DNA of 64,000 bases, taken from assembly GCA_039178835.1 (NCBI GenBank), contig JBCDFA010000005.1, forward strand, positions 10,606 through 74,605, written 5' to 3'. The stretch comes from AL-N1 sp039178835. GTDB taxonomy: Bacteria; Chloroflexota; Chloroflexia; Chloroflexales; Roseiflexaceae. The position numbers were made by a program, and so were the translations under genes. Below the pieces are notes generated by a model. It was given only the letters and a program-made list of their open reading frames with translations, ran no database searches and was not told the origin of the DNA. Positions 36,658 through 45,985 of this stretch are shown here, piece after piece (the first letter of the stretch is position 1; the number at the start of each line of letters is the position of its first letter).

Positions 36658-37659
36658 ATGAAACGACTCTCTGTATTTGTTGTGCTTAGTTTCTTGTCAG
36701 TTGCATGTGCTGGTGGTGGCAATAATGCTGCATCACTACCAGAGTCAGAGGTAGCCGAGCCCGTCGCGACCATCGCAACCGTCGCTGTCGACACTGCTGC
36801 GTTCCCCGTCACCATCACGCATGATCGTGGTGAAACCACCCTTGAGCAACCAGCCGAACGTGTAGTTGTGATGTCAGAAGAGTTTATTGAACTGGCGATT
36901 GCACTGGATCTCGCACCCGTCGGTGTAGGTCCCTGGCGCAATGAGCCGACCGGTGAAACGTTCACCACCCTGCCTCATATCGAACAGCCTATTCCAGGTG
37001 AGCCTGTCTATCTGAATGGAAGCGAGCCAAGCATGGAAGCGATTCTAGCGCTACAGCCGGATCTTATTCTCCATCACGCATCTGCTGCTGATGCTGAAAC
37101 TGACCTGTATGAATCGTTTTCGCAGATTGCACCCACACTAGCCTACTTTGGTGCAGACGTTGACGGTTGGAAGTCGGCGATACAGGGGTTGGGGGTAGCC
37201 ACAGGATACAGCACACGTGCCGAGGAAGTCATCAGCGACTATGATGAGCGGGTAGCTGAATTGCATGCAGAAATGACTCCAGTGGTGGAAAGGGTCCCCG
37301 AGGTAACGCTCCTGATCGGAAATGCTGATACGCTGGGTATTTTTGACGAACGGATGGCGTTGGGTGGTCTAGTAGAGACCCTTGGCTTTACATTGAGCAT
37401 CCCTGATAGTGTGGAGATGCCAGAGGCTGGGTATAGCCCAATTTCGCCAGAGATACTGAGTGAAATCACTGCCGATACAATCGTACAGATGGGACCTGCC
37501 AATAATGAAGAGAGATTGGGTGACTCAATCCTGTCTAGCCTCGATATCCCTATACTTAATACGACTGTTTTACAAGGCATGGGTTTTACCGGACCTTTTG
37601 CAGAAATGATCTATCTTGAAGGTTTTGTGAACGCATTTAACGAAGAATATATCAGATGA
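36658..37659 (+). CDS. Siderophore-binding lipoprotein 4 (class A, Sec signal)
   Basis: A 333-aa FecB-type protein with an AAGGAG ribosome site and lipobox SVAC (Cys17). The binding domain begins VTITHDRGETTLEQPAERVVVM, followed by SEEFIELAIALDLAPVG and EPSMEAILALQPDLILHH. It lacks the common PNLE form and has the VVMSxxFIELA motif that recurs in the class C gene at 45986. These two are therefore a body pair carried by different leaders. Confidence 0.88.
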   Translation: MKRLSVFVVLSFLSVACAGGGNNAASLPESEVAEPVATIATVAVDTAAFPVTITHDRGETTLEQPAERVVVMSEEFIELAIALDLAPVGVGPWRNEPTGETFTTLPHIEQPIPGEPVYLNGSEPSMEAILALQPDLILHHASAADAETDLYESFSQIAPTLAYFGADVDGWKSAIQGLGVATGYSTRAEEVISDYDERVAELHAEMTPVVERVPEVTLLIGNADTLGIFDERMALGGLVETLGFTLSIPDSVEMPEAGYSPISPEILSEITADTIVQMGPANNEERLGDSILSSLDIPILNTTVLQGMGFTGPFAEMIYLEGFVNAFNEEYIR

Positions 37660-37791
37660 CGCTGCATCAACCGATATCAACGAAGATAGATGATTGTGGT
37701 TGTTATAAAAACAGTTTAATGGCCCTTTAGCTCTGTCTAGTAGTCAATAAAAACGAAGTGATGCAATCCAAGTAGATTGAGAGTTAACTCC

Positions 37792-38874
37792 ATGAGAAAC
37801 CAGTATCGATTCCTTGGCTGCCTGTTCATATGTATCTCACTTGTGGCCTGTACATCAGCCACTGAGTCACCATCAGCATCGAACGTCACGTCAGTGACTG
37901 ATGATGAGGCACATGTTGAGAACCCTTGTGAGGAAGGGCAGCGCCTCTTTGACCATGAGCATTTGGCAACTGACCCAGTCTGCATTCCAGAGAGTCCCCA
38001 GCGTGTGGTGACACTCGACCTCAACAGTCTTGAGTTCATGCTCATTCACGACCTTCCGTTTGTGTCTACTTCGGCTGCTGCCCAGCTCTTTGTATCCAAC
38101 ACCTATTCAGAGTGGCTGGAGGCATTTATCGCCAAAACGGAAGGGCTACCCGATACTGGCTTTCCTCCTAACCTTGAGGCCATAGCCGAAGCGCAACCTG
38201 ATCTAATCATCACTGAAATTGGTTTCCACGATGAAGAAGCCCAGGATCTTATGGCGGAGATTGCACCGATGATTGTGTATGAGGAAGGTGATGCGTTGCA
38301 AGACTGGCAGCCCCAATTTCACTTCATTGCGGATGCGCTAGGAATGATTGAGGAAAATGAAGCACTCGTTTCGGCATACGAAGAACGAATTGCAGCCTTG
38401 CGTACGAGTATTGGTGATTCGCTGAATGGTCAAACCATCTCGGTCGTACGGGCCCTACCTGATCAGGAGATAGGGTTGCGTCTCTCTGGTTCCTTCACAG
38501 GCGTCATCATCAACCAGCTTCATCTTGAACAGCCCGAATCGCAACAGCCATCAGTAGATGAAGCAACAGGTTTTGTCCAGATCGACGTGAGTCGTGAGCG
38601 CTGGGATCTGGCCGATGGCGATTACCTGTTTGTATACGGTTTGCAGCCCGATGCTGCTGGAACCAATGAAGCACAGGTATTGATCGAATCCTTGTCGGAT
38701 GATGCTATCTGGAACAACCTCAACGCAGTACAAAACGGCAATGCCTATGCAATGGATGGCCACTGGCAGGGTTTCGGCATACTCTCTGCCCATAAAGTAA
38801 TCGATGATATGTTTCGTATTCTCGCTGAAACGGAACCATCTATTCCCAATCCCTTACTTGAGCCAGGTGCGTAA
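37792..38874 (+). CDS. Siderophore-binding lipoprotein 5 (class A, Sec signal)
   Basis: A 360-aa FecB-type protein with lipobox LVAC (Cys20). The mature part opens with ENPCEEGQRLFDHEHLATDPVC and then IPESPQRVVTLDLNSLEFM, so it has a Cys pair before the first strand. The opening and the C-terminal VIDDMFRILAETEP...NPLLEPGA are shared with the genes at 32490 and 50089. A TTG five codons upstream is an unlikely start. It is the last gene of the first block; the next gene is on the other strand. Confidence 0.87.
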   Translation: MRNQYRFLGCLFICISLVACTSATESPSASNVTSVTDDEAHVENPCEEGQRLFDHEHLATDPVCIPESPQRVVTLDLNSLEFMLIHDLPFVSTSAAAQLFVSNTYSEWLEAFIAKTEGLPDTGFPPNLEAIAEAQPDLIITEIGFHDEEAQDLMAEIAPMIVYEEGDALQDWQPQFHFIADALGMIEENEALVSAYEERIAALRTSIGDSLNGQTISVVRALPDQEIGLRLSGSFTGVIINQLHLEQPESQQPSVDEATGFVQIDVSRERWDLADGDYLFVYGLQPDAAGTNEAQVLIESLSDDAIWNNLNAVQNGNAYAMDGHWQGFGILSAHKVIDDMFRILAETEPSIPNPLLEPGA

Positions 38875-38913
38875 CGATGTGTCGTATGTCTAGAAAGAGA
38901 GATATCTTACGGC

Positions 38914-39708
38914 TCAGTTGCGCCATCCTCGTTCACGCAGATGAGTATCGAGCCAGTTAGCATCATCGGATGACAAGACCGGTGGCGGGGGATCGACACG
39001 GTAGTCAACACGACGCGCATAACGAGCACGCCTATAAATGTGCTGGATCGCCGCAGAGAGATCGAGGGTTGTGTCAGGGTCTGGGGGCAACAACGGAATT
39101 GGCAGCGTCGGTAATGGTTGAGCGAGCGCTAGTGGCCAGATGTCTGAAATACGCATTTCATCATCACGTGCACGATTGATGAGGCAAACGTATGTTGTTT
39201 TTGGAGGTAGGTCTTCAAGTTCCCAGCCAGGGCGTTCACCGCGTCGCACAAGATCAAGTTCAACCAGATGGCAATCCGAAAAGAGCAACTCTTCGCGTTT
39301 CTGCCGATATTGTTGTAGTCCACGACCCCGCTTGTTGGCTGGTGAAAGGATTTCAATTGCAGTTACCAGTGCATTGGTATCGGACAGGTAGATATGAACT
39401 GTTCGCGAACGGGTGCGCTCGGAGGGAAGAGCGACTCGTTGGAGTGGTGCAGTAAGAGATGGGGCAATATCTGGCCCTTCAAGTGGTTCTGAGCCACTCG
39501 AGGTGCCAGCAACATCAGGGTATATATGGGAACTACTGATAATGGACAGATTATCAATCACCGCACGAACTTCGACATCAGCAAAATACTTTGGGTCAAG
39601 GTGCTCATTGAGCATAGTCATCAGCTCTTCAGCAAGATGATGATGAAAGCTTGGCCAATATTCAGTACTTTCAAGATAGGGGTCCATGCCGGGAAACGGT
39701 AGTTCCAT
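38914..39708 (-). CDS. DUF4058-family protein
   Basis: A 264-aa protein starting MELPFPGMDPYLES, the fixed opening of DUF4058, followed by WPSFHHHLAEELMTMLNEHLDPKYFADVEVR and LVTAIEILSPANKRGRGLQQYRQKREELL. The latter looks like a PD-(D/E)xK-type core (E-I-L-S-P-x-N-K), as often noted for this family. The ATG has an AGGAGA site; an upstream ATG adds 10 residues. Function is unknown. It interrupts the binding-protein array on the opposite strand, so the genes to its right need a promoter of their own. Confidence 0.85.
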   Translation of the reverse strand: MELPFPGMDPYLESTEYWPSFHHHLAEELMTMLNEHLDPKYFADVEVRAVIDNLSIISSSHIYPDVAGTSSGSEPLEGPDIAPSLTAPLQRVALPSERTRSRTVHIYLSDTNALVTAIEILSPANKRGRGLQQYRQKREELLFSDCHLVELDLVRRGERPGWELEDLPPKTTYVCLINRARDDEMRISDIWPLALAQPLPTLPIPLLPPDPDTTLDLSAAIQHIYRRARYARRVDYRVDPPPPVLSSDDANWLDTHLRERGWRN

Positions 39709-39834
39709 AGATTGTCTCCTTTCGACAGGTATGCTCATGATACCACATTAGAATCGGCCTTGGAACGTTTGAGCGTTAAGACAACATAAAACATTGCTGC
39801 TTAGATATATTTTTCAGATAAGGAGCACACAACT

Positions 39835-40899
39835 ATGATGAATCACATTTACAACTACAAACCACAGGAACTGACTATCGCAGAATTGGCTGCATTGGAT
39901 ATCGACCTCAACAAGTTATCCACTCGCCGCCGCTTCCTCATCGGAACAGGTGGATTGCTCGGCGCAGCGGCGCTGGCAGGCTGTGGTCAAAGCCCACCAG
40001 AACCAGCTCAAGTCGATGGGCCAACACGCACCGTCGAGCACAGACTGGGAACCGTCGAGGTCCCACAGAACCCGCAGCGCGTCATTACCCTAGACCCAGC
40101 TTCGCTTCAATCGGCGGTGGCGACTGGCGTGATACCCATCGCGACGGCCGATGGAGATACCGAACCTTTGGACAGCGTTGCCGACCTGCGTGGGGTCGAA
40201 TCGGTTGGGGTGGGGTCAGAGCCGAACCTGGAGAGGATTGTTGAGCTCACCCCCGACCTCATCCTCGGCTCTGATGATTTTACCTCGGGCATCTACGAAC
40301 GGCTCTCGCAGATTGCACCAACGGTGGCGTTTCCCCGTGCACTGGGACCTTACTGGAAAGACATCTTTCTCCTCTACGCCGACGCACTGGGCCGGGTGGA
40401 TAGCGCTAGGGAATTACTGGATGAGTACGAACTGCGGGTGCAAGGCTTCGGTCAACGAGTGCGCGAGGCTACGGGCCAGCCACCACACGAGATGACGGTC
40501 TCGCTCATCCGCATCAGGCCAGACGCGATCCGCGTGTACCTACCCGACAGTTTCGCTGGGTCGGTTATGGCAGAGGTTGGTCTGTCCCGGCCCGAGGGAC
40601 AGCGGGAGACCGACGACTGGTCGCGCTGGGAACTCAGCCTCGAAGAAATCCCTAACCTAGCCGCCGACCACATCATCCAGTTCCAGACCGACTTCGACAC
40701 CGAGGTGGATACTGAGCGAGTGTTCTCCACCCCACTGTGGGCGGGACTCGAGGCAGTTCAACAGGATCGCTTCCACCAGGCCACGAATGGCGAGTGGTAC
40801 CTGGAGGGCGGGGCCTACTATGCCAACTTTGTCCTTGACGACCTCGAACGATTCCTTATCGAGAAAGAAGGAAGTAGCAGAGGAGACGCAACCGCCTGA
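39835..40899 (+). CDS. Siderophore-binding lipoprotein 6 (class B, Tat signal)
   Basis: A 354-aa protein. The N-terminal pre-sequence YNYKPQELTIAELAALDID (residues 6-24) leads to the twin-arginine motif TRRRFLIG (30-37), and Ala/Gly-rich residues lead to the lipobox LAGC (Cys50). The mature part begins GQSPPEPAQVDGPTRTVEH, almost the same as in the partial gene at 63432, so the two flanking ends of the class C block share a recent ancestor. The domain has NPQRVITLDPASLQSAV and EPNLERIVELTPDLILG. It has an AAGGAG site and is the first gene of the second block. Confidence 0.9.
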   Translation: MMNHIYNYKPQELTIAELAALDIDLNKLSTRRRFLIGTGGLLGAAALAGCGQSPPEPAQVDGPTRTVEHRLGTVEVPQNPQRVITLDPASLQSAVATGVIPIATADGDTEPLDSVADLRGVESVGVGSEPNLERIVELTPDLILGSDDFTSGIYERLSQIAPTVAFPRALGPYWKDIFLLYADALGRVDSARELLDEYELRVQGFGQRVREATGQPPHEMTVSLIRIRPDAIRVYLPDSFAGSVMAEVGLSRPEGQRETDDWSRWELSLEEIPNLAADHIIQFQTDFDTEVDTERVFSTPLWAGLEAVQQDRFHQATNGEWYLEGGAYYANFVLDDLERFLIEKEGSSRGDATA

Positions 40900-40981
40900 G
40901 CGGAGTGCCTACATAATACAATCACGAAGCGGTTCAGAATGTCGAATATTGATGGAAAGATACCCAAAAAGAGAGAATGAC

Positions 40982-42129
40982 ATGCAACGAAGTGATACAC
41001 GAACGAGAAAGATTGGAACGACAACAGACGCGGTAGATCTCAATGCAATGGCCCGCCGCGCCCCCGCCACGGATGATCTGCTCCAACTGAACGACTGGCT
41101 CGCTGCCCACGGTGCAGCGCACCTCAGCGCCATTGAGCGAATCGAACTCGCCGAGCGGCTGATCACCCGACGTCGCTTCTTGATTGGCGCAGGGGCGCTG
41201 GCCTCGGCGTCATCACCGGCTGTGGGCCGCAGGAGGAGGCTGCTGCGCCCACGGCCACGGTGGGTGCAACGCGGACGATTACACATGCAATGGGCGACAC
41301 AGAAGTGCCTGTCGAGCCGCAGCGTGTCGTCGTCTTACACCAGAGTATCGCCGAAGTGATGGTTGTGCTTGGCGTGGAGCCGCTGGCAATCGGTACAGAC
41401 CTGGGCGAGGCGTATCCGTATCTTGAACAGCGTTTGCCTGAAGACATCGAAAACGTGGGTGAGCCGCCAAATCTTGAAGCCCTCCTCGCACTAGAGCCAG
41501 ATCTCATCATCGGTTTTGATAACCTTTTTGAAGCACAGGAGAACTATGCAGAACTTTCGCAGATAGCTCCTACAGTTGGCATCCGACATGGTGCGACCTC
41601 TGCCGAGTGGAAGCGGACGGGCCGCGAGGTCGCCGAGGCACTTGGTAAGACCGAGGAGTTTGAGCCCCAACTTACTGCTTACGAAGCACGCGCTACGGAG
41701 ATCGGGCGCCGCTTAGGCGTACCCGACTCCGCACCAACAGCTGCCATCATGCTCACTTGGGATGGTACTGCAGGGATGCGTTTCGATCTGCCCCGCATTT
41801 TCTCGGGCAGCGTGTTGTACGAGGACGTTGGCGTACCGCTTCCAGAGGGTCTTAGGGAGACAGCAGCGGCGGGCGAGTGGGAGCTAATTATTTCTCGAGA
41901 GCGGTTCGACCAAGGCGACGGCGACAAGTTGTTTCTCTACTCACAAAGCAGTAACCCCGAGCAGTTGATCGAAGAGATTCGTGAAGATCCGTTGTTCCAG
42001 ATACTCAAAGCGGTGGAGTCGGGTAACGTCTACACGGTGGAGAGTTATTGGTTCAATGGCGGTTTAGTCGCGGCCAACCTCATCCTCGACGACCTGGAGC
42101 AGTTGCTACTTGAGGGGAAAGACGCGTAA
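40982..42129 (+). pseudogene. Siderophore-binding lipoprotein 7 (class C), frameshifted in the Tat signal
   Basis: The leader is intact (RAPATDDLLQLNDWL...LSAIERIELAERLITRRRFLIGAGAL, split here for length) but then shifts frame. At 41200-41201 two G are present where relatives have three (CTGGGCCTC). Adding one G restores GLGVITGCGPQEEAAAP with lipobox Cys81 and a complete binding domain (PVEPQRVVVLHQSIAEVMVVLGV, EPPNLEALLALEPDLIIG) to the stop at 42129. The apparent separate frame starting at 41260 is the downstream half, not an independent gene. Without correction no exported protein is made. It may be a true mutation, a slippage switch or a read error. Confidence 0.82.
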
Positions 42130-42248
42130 GAGTGGGCGAGCAGGTGAACGTTTGGATCGATAGGCAGCGAAACATTCAAACGCTTCATCGCTTCCCAGCT
42201 CACCATATCGAATCGATAAAAGCAAGTGTAGTTGAAAGGACTGAATCT

Positions 42249-43358
42249 ATGACCCAGAACATGACCCTGACCACGACGACAACCGACACCCGTGACCTCG
42301 ACGCGCTGGTCCACCGCGCCCCCGCCACGGATGATCTGCTCCAACTCGCCGACTGGCTGCACGCCAACGGCCCGGCGCACCTGAGCGCCATTGAGCGGAT
42401 TGAACTGGCGGAGCGTCTAATCACCCGTCGCCGCTTCCTGATTGGCGCGGGAGCGCTCGGCCTCGGCGTCATCACGGGCTGCGGGGCAGAGGAGCAAGCG
42501 AGTGCGCCCACGGCGACAAGCGCGAGTGCAGGCTACCCGCGCACCATTGAGCACGCGGATGGTGAAATGCGGCTAGAGGAAGTACCAACCCGCGTTATCT
42601 CTGCCGATGGCTTACGCATCCTTGATTACCTGCTCTCAATCGGTGTTACGCCTTTAGCTGCCTCTACTGGTGTTGGTGATACTTTTGCCATCGCACTTCT
42701 GGATCGCACCGAACAAGTTGAGAAAATCGGCAGTTCGGGTGACCTGAACATTGAACGAATGGCCAGTCTCCATCCCGATTTCATTGTTGGCTTTGAATGG
42801 AACTATGGCGATGGCCTTGATGAGTTGAAGCAAATTGCACCCTGCTTTGTTCTTGACGGAGAAAGTTCGCCCGAGTGGGAGGCAAACACGCGGCTTATCG
42901 CCCGGTGTTTTGCCCGCGAAGAAGAGGCAGATGCGGCAATCCAAGCCGTATACGAGCGTGTGGCTTCTATTGGCGAGCGCATCGAAGAACCAGTCACCAT
43001 TTCAGTGATTTACCCTAAGGCTGATGGCAGCTTCTTCGCGATGCAGCCCGACTACATCATCGCTGAGTTGCTCGCCCCAGCCGGAATCACCGTCACACTA
43101 CCGAATGGTCTTGACGGAGAGGGCGGGTCGCTGGCGGACGTTTCCCCTGAACTGTTGGGCGACATGCCCGGCGAGTATCTGTTTGTGCTTCCATTACCGG
43201 ATGCTAAGAACGTTATCGAGAACAATCCACTGTGGGAAACGCTCGACGCCGTCGCCGCTGGGCGTGTGCTCAAAGGCGACGCCTCTACCTGGGGCAATTT
43301 TAGCCCCATCGGCTTGCAGGCATTACTCGATGATGTCGAGCGTGCATTGTTGAGTTGA
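42249..43358 (+). CDS. Siderophore-binding lipoprotein 8 (class C, Tat signal)
   Basis: A 369-aa protein. The start at 42249 follows GAAAGGAC and begins MTQNMTLTTTTTDTRDLDAL, then the class C leader (RAPATDDLL at 24-32), TRRRFLIG (59-66) and lipobox ITGC (Cys78). The mature body is short and has lost the usual P-Q-R-I loop (reads EVPTRVISADGLRIL). It still has NIERMASLHPDFIVGFEW and DELKQIAP. A Cys in IAPCFVLDG is unusual in this family. The leader DNA is close to that of the next gene. Confidence 0.9.
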   Translation: MTQNMTLTTTTTDTRDLDALVHRAPATDDLLQLADWLHANGPAHLSAIERIELAERLITRRRFLIGAGALGLGVITGCGAEEQASAPTATSASAGYPRTIEHADGEMRLEEVPTRVISADGLRILDYLLSIGVTPLAASTGVGDTFAIALLDRTEQVEKIGSSGDLNIERMASLHPDFIVGFEWNYGDGLDELKQIAPCFVLDGESSPEWEANTRLIARCFAREEEADAAIQAVYERVASIGERIEEPVTISVIYPKADGSFFAMQPDYIIAELLAPAGITVTLPNGLDGEGGSLADVSPELLGDMPGEYLFVLPLPDAKNVIENNPLWETLDAVAAGRVLKGDASTWGNFSPIGLQALLDDVERALLS

Positions 43359-43442
43359 GCAATGGAGCGATAAAGCGTTTGAACGCCGTACATCGTTCGC
43401 CTAGCCGGATCTAATGATATGTGAAACGAAAGGCCTAATCCA

Positions 43443-44573
43443 GTGACCCAGAACATGACCCTGACCACGACGACAACTGATACCCGAAACCTGGACACGC
43501 TGGCCCGCCGCGCCCCCGCTACAGATGATCTGCTCCAACTGAACGACTGGCTGTCCACTCACGGTCCTGCCCACCTCAACGCCATCGCACGGATCGAACT
43601 CGCCGAGCAGATGATCACCCGGCGACGCTTTCTGATTGGCGCAGGGACGCTCGGTTTGGGCATGATCACTGGCTGCGGAGCGGAGGAGGCGAAAGCACCG
43701 ACGGCGACGAGCACAAGCACGGGCTATCCACGCACCGTTGAACACGCCGGTGGGACAACGACAATTGAGACTAAGCCGACTACAATCCTTGTGATGCGAA
43801 CTTTTTACGAACTCGATGCGCTCCTTTTTCTCGGCATTATTCCAGCACTGATTGGATCATTTCCTGGTCGTAGGTTCTACCCCTGGCAAATCGATGCTGG
43901 GGCAGATGAAGCCACAGTGATGGATATGTCGAATGGTCCTAATCTTGAGCAAGCCGTAGCCGCTGGGGTTGACTTCGCAATTGCGAACGAAACATTTTTC
44001 AACGGAGCGCAAGAGCAGATAGAGGCCATGAGCAGTGTCGCTCCGGTAGTAGCATTACCAGATCTTGACTTCGAGGAGCAGCTACGCATTGTTCGTGACT
44101 GTCTCGACCTTTCCGAGGCGACCATTGCACAGAAAACAGATGAGATTGAATCACTGCTCGCCGACGCCCGCTTTGTGCAACCCCCAAGTAGCGTCTCCGC
44201 GATCTCAGTTTTTAGCCCTCCCCAAGTATCTGTGTGGACGAGTCAATCAAGCGCAAGTCTTCTGATGGAGCGCGTTGGGCTCCCAAGCCTCAGTTCATCA
44301 CCAGTGCCTGAGCAGCAAGTAGACGGGAATACAGTTGACATTTCCTTGGAGGTCCTGCCCGAAATTGACTCAACGGTGCTGATCGGCATATCGCAGGACG
44401 ATCCTGAAACTCAGGATGCTCTAGAGGCTGAACCACTGTTTCAGCAGATTCCCGCTGTCCAAGCAAGGCAATACTACAGACTAAATCCTGATGATTCGTG
44501 GGCATTGAGAAGCCCTAGTGCTCTGAACTTGCCGGTTGCATTGGAAACACTACAGCGCATCTTCAGCGAATAG
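43443..44573 (+). CDS. Siderophore-binding lipoprotein 9 (class C, Tat signal)
   Basis: A 376-aa protein with a GTG start placed exactly as in the previous gene (TQNMTLTTTTTDTRNL). The Tat motif TRRRFLIG is at 59-66 and the lipobox MITGC has Cys78. The body begins TVEHAGGTTTIETKPTTILVM and has GPNLEQAVAAGVDFAIANE, a variant of the PDLI motif. The DNA around the lipobox (about 43635-43700) is almost the same as in the gene at 44799, but the bodies are unlike. Confidence 0.88.
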   Translation: MTQNMTLTTTTTDTRNLDTLARRAPATDDLLQLNDWLSTHGPAHLNAIARIELAEQMITRRRFLIGAGTLGLGMITGCGAEEAKAPTATSTSTGYPRTVEHAGGTTTIETKPTTILVMRTFYELDALLFLGIIPALIGSFPGRRFYPWQIDAGADEATVMDMSNGPNLEQAVAAGVDFAIANETFFNGAQEQIEAMSSVAPVVALPDLDFEEQLRIVRDCLDLSEATIAQKTDEIESLLADARFVQPPSSVSAISVFSPPQVSVWTSQSSASLLMERVGLPSLSSSPVPEQQVDGNTVDISLEVLPEIDSTVLIGISQDDPETQDALEAEPLFQQIPAVQARQYYRLNPDDSWALRSPSALNLPVALETLQRIFSE

Positions 44574-44798
44574 CACGAATCATCAGGATGGTCTAGCGAG
44601 AGTAGGTGATAGCAGACAGGTGAAAGGGAATAAGAACAATGTACCGCTGCGTCGTCATCCATCACTGTTGTAGGGGCAGTCTTGTCTTGTGTCCACCCAC
44701 AGTGATCAGCCCTTGAGCGCAGCCGAAGGGAACAATGAGCTGCCGACACGCTCAGGGTACGTAAGTGCTCAAGATATATGAACGAAAGGCCTAATCCA

Positions 44799-45944
44799 AT
44801 GAACCAGAATACGACACTAACCACTGCCCGACCAACAACCAACGCCTGTGACCTCGACACCCTCGTCTGTCGCGCCCCCGCGACCGACGACCTGCTGGCC
44901 CTCGCTGATTGGTTCGGCACGAACGGGGCGGCTCACTTGAGTGCTATTGAGCGCATCGAATTGGCCGAGCGCCTGATCACTCGGCGGCACTTCCTGATTG
45001 GCGCTGGGGCGCTCGGTTTGGGCATGATCACTGGCTGCGGAGCGGAGGAGGCGGCAGCACCGACGGCGACGGTGGCGACACGGACGATTACTGATGGCCT
45101 TGGTCGCGAGGTCGTCCTCCCAGCTAATCCCCAACGCATCGCGGTACTAGAGCCCGACAACTTCTTAAATGTCCTCGCCTTGAACGCTCCCATCGCAGCT
45201 GCACCAAACTTAGAGGGCTTCGGCGCGTTTTATGAAGAATTGTTCCCGGAAGGTGCGACAGATATCGGCAGCTTCGGGGAGCCTAATCTTGAGCTGCTGA
45301 CGACCGCTGCGCCCGACGTCATCATTGTCACGCCAAGTCGGGTTGAGGAAATCTTGGATCAGCTTGAACAAATTGCTCCAGTAGTCGGAATACCAATTTT
45401 CGAGGAAGACGAGAATCAAACATGGCAGAAGTACTTTCGGCCTGTGGCCGAAGCTTTGGGACGCCAAGAAGAGGCTGAAGAGATCATCACTGCTTACGAC
45501 GAACGGGTGGCAGGCATTCGCGCCGCGCTCGGTGGCGCTGAAGCGGTCGCAGCGATGACATTCTCCTTTCTCCGGTTCCGAGACCCCGCCACATTCTACA
45601 TTACCGGTATTCAGCACAGTATCGGCCAGTTTCTCTACAATGACCTCGGATTTTCACTTCCCGCTGCGATCTCGGAGGCAGATGGGTTCGGTCGCACAGT
45701 TTCGCTCGAAGAGATTGAGCTAGCGGACGCTGACATTATCTTCGGCTACAGCTTCGGTGAGGAGGAACACGAAGTATCACAGCCCGTGTGGGATAGTCCA
45801 CTGTGGCAACGACTGAACGCTGTGCAGAACGGCCGGTTCTATGAACTGGGTGAGTACTGGTGGGCCATCAGTCCTCAAACAGTGAACCGCTGGCTTGATG
45901 ACATCGAGCAATATGTGGTCGAGGACAGCAATCCGCCTAGTTGA
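44799..45944 (+). CDS. Siderophore-binding lipoprotein 10 (class C, Tat signal RRHFL)
   Basis: A 381-aa protein with the class C start MNQNTTLTTARPTTN. Its Tat motif is TRRHFLIG (His for the usual Arg), which keeps the two essential arginines. The leader has extra Cys residues (NACDLD, VCRAPATDD) not seen in siblings. Lipobox Cys80. The body has PANPQRIAVLEPDNFLNVLAL, EPNLELLTTAAPDVIIV and a C-terminal GEYWWAISPQTVNRWLDDIEQ. The 225-base gap before it holds a dispersed-repeat-like stretch (about 44710-44735). Confidence 0.9.
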   Translation: MNQNTTLTTARPTTNACDLDTLVCRAPATDDLLALADWFGTNGAAHLSAIERIELAERLITRRHFLIGAGALGLGMITGCGAEEAAAPTATVATRTITDGLGREVVLPANPQRIAVLEPDNFLNVLALNAPIAAAPNLEGFGAFYEELFPEGATDIGSFGEPNLELLTTAAPDVIIVTPSRVEEILDQLEQIAPVVGIPIFEEDENQTWQKYFRPVAEALGRQEEAEEIITAYDERVAGIRAALGGAEAVAAMTFSFLRFRDPATFYITGIQHSIGQFLYNDLGFSLPAAISEADGFGRTVSLEEIELADADIIFGYSFGEEEHEVSQPVWDSPLWQRLNAVQNGRFYELGEYWWAISPQTVNRWLDDIEQYVVEDSNPPS

Positions 45945-45985
45945 GTTGGATCAACAAAGCGATGTGAAATGAAAGGACCAAAAGT

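Noticed and set aside
41260..42129. Independent GTG-started gene
   Set aside because: It is the downstream half of the frameshifted class C gene; restoring one G joins it to the leader upstream.
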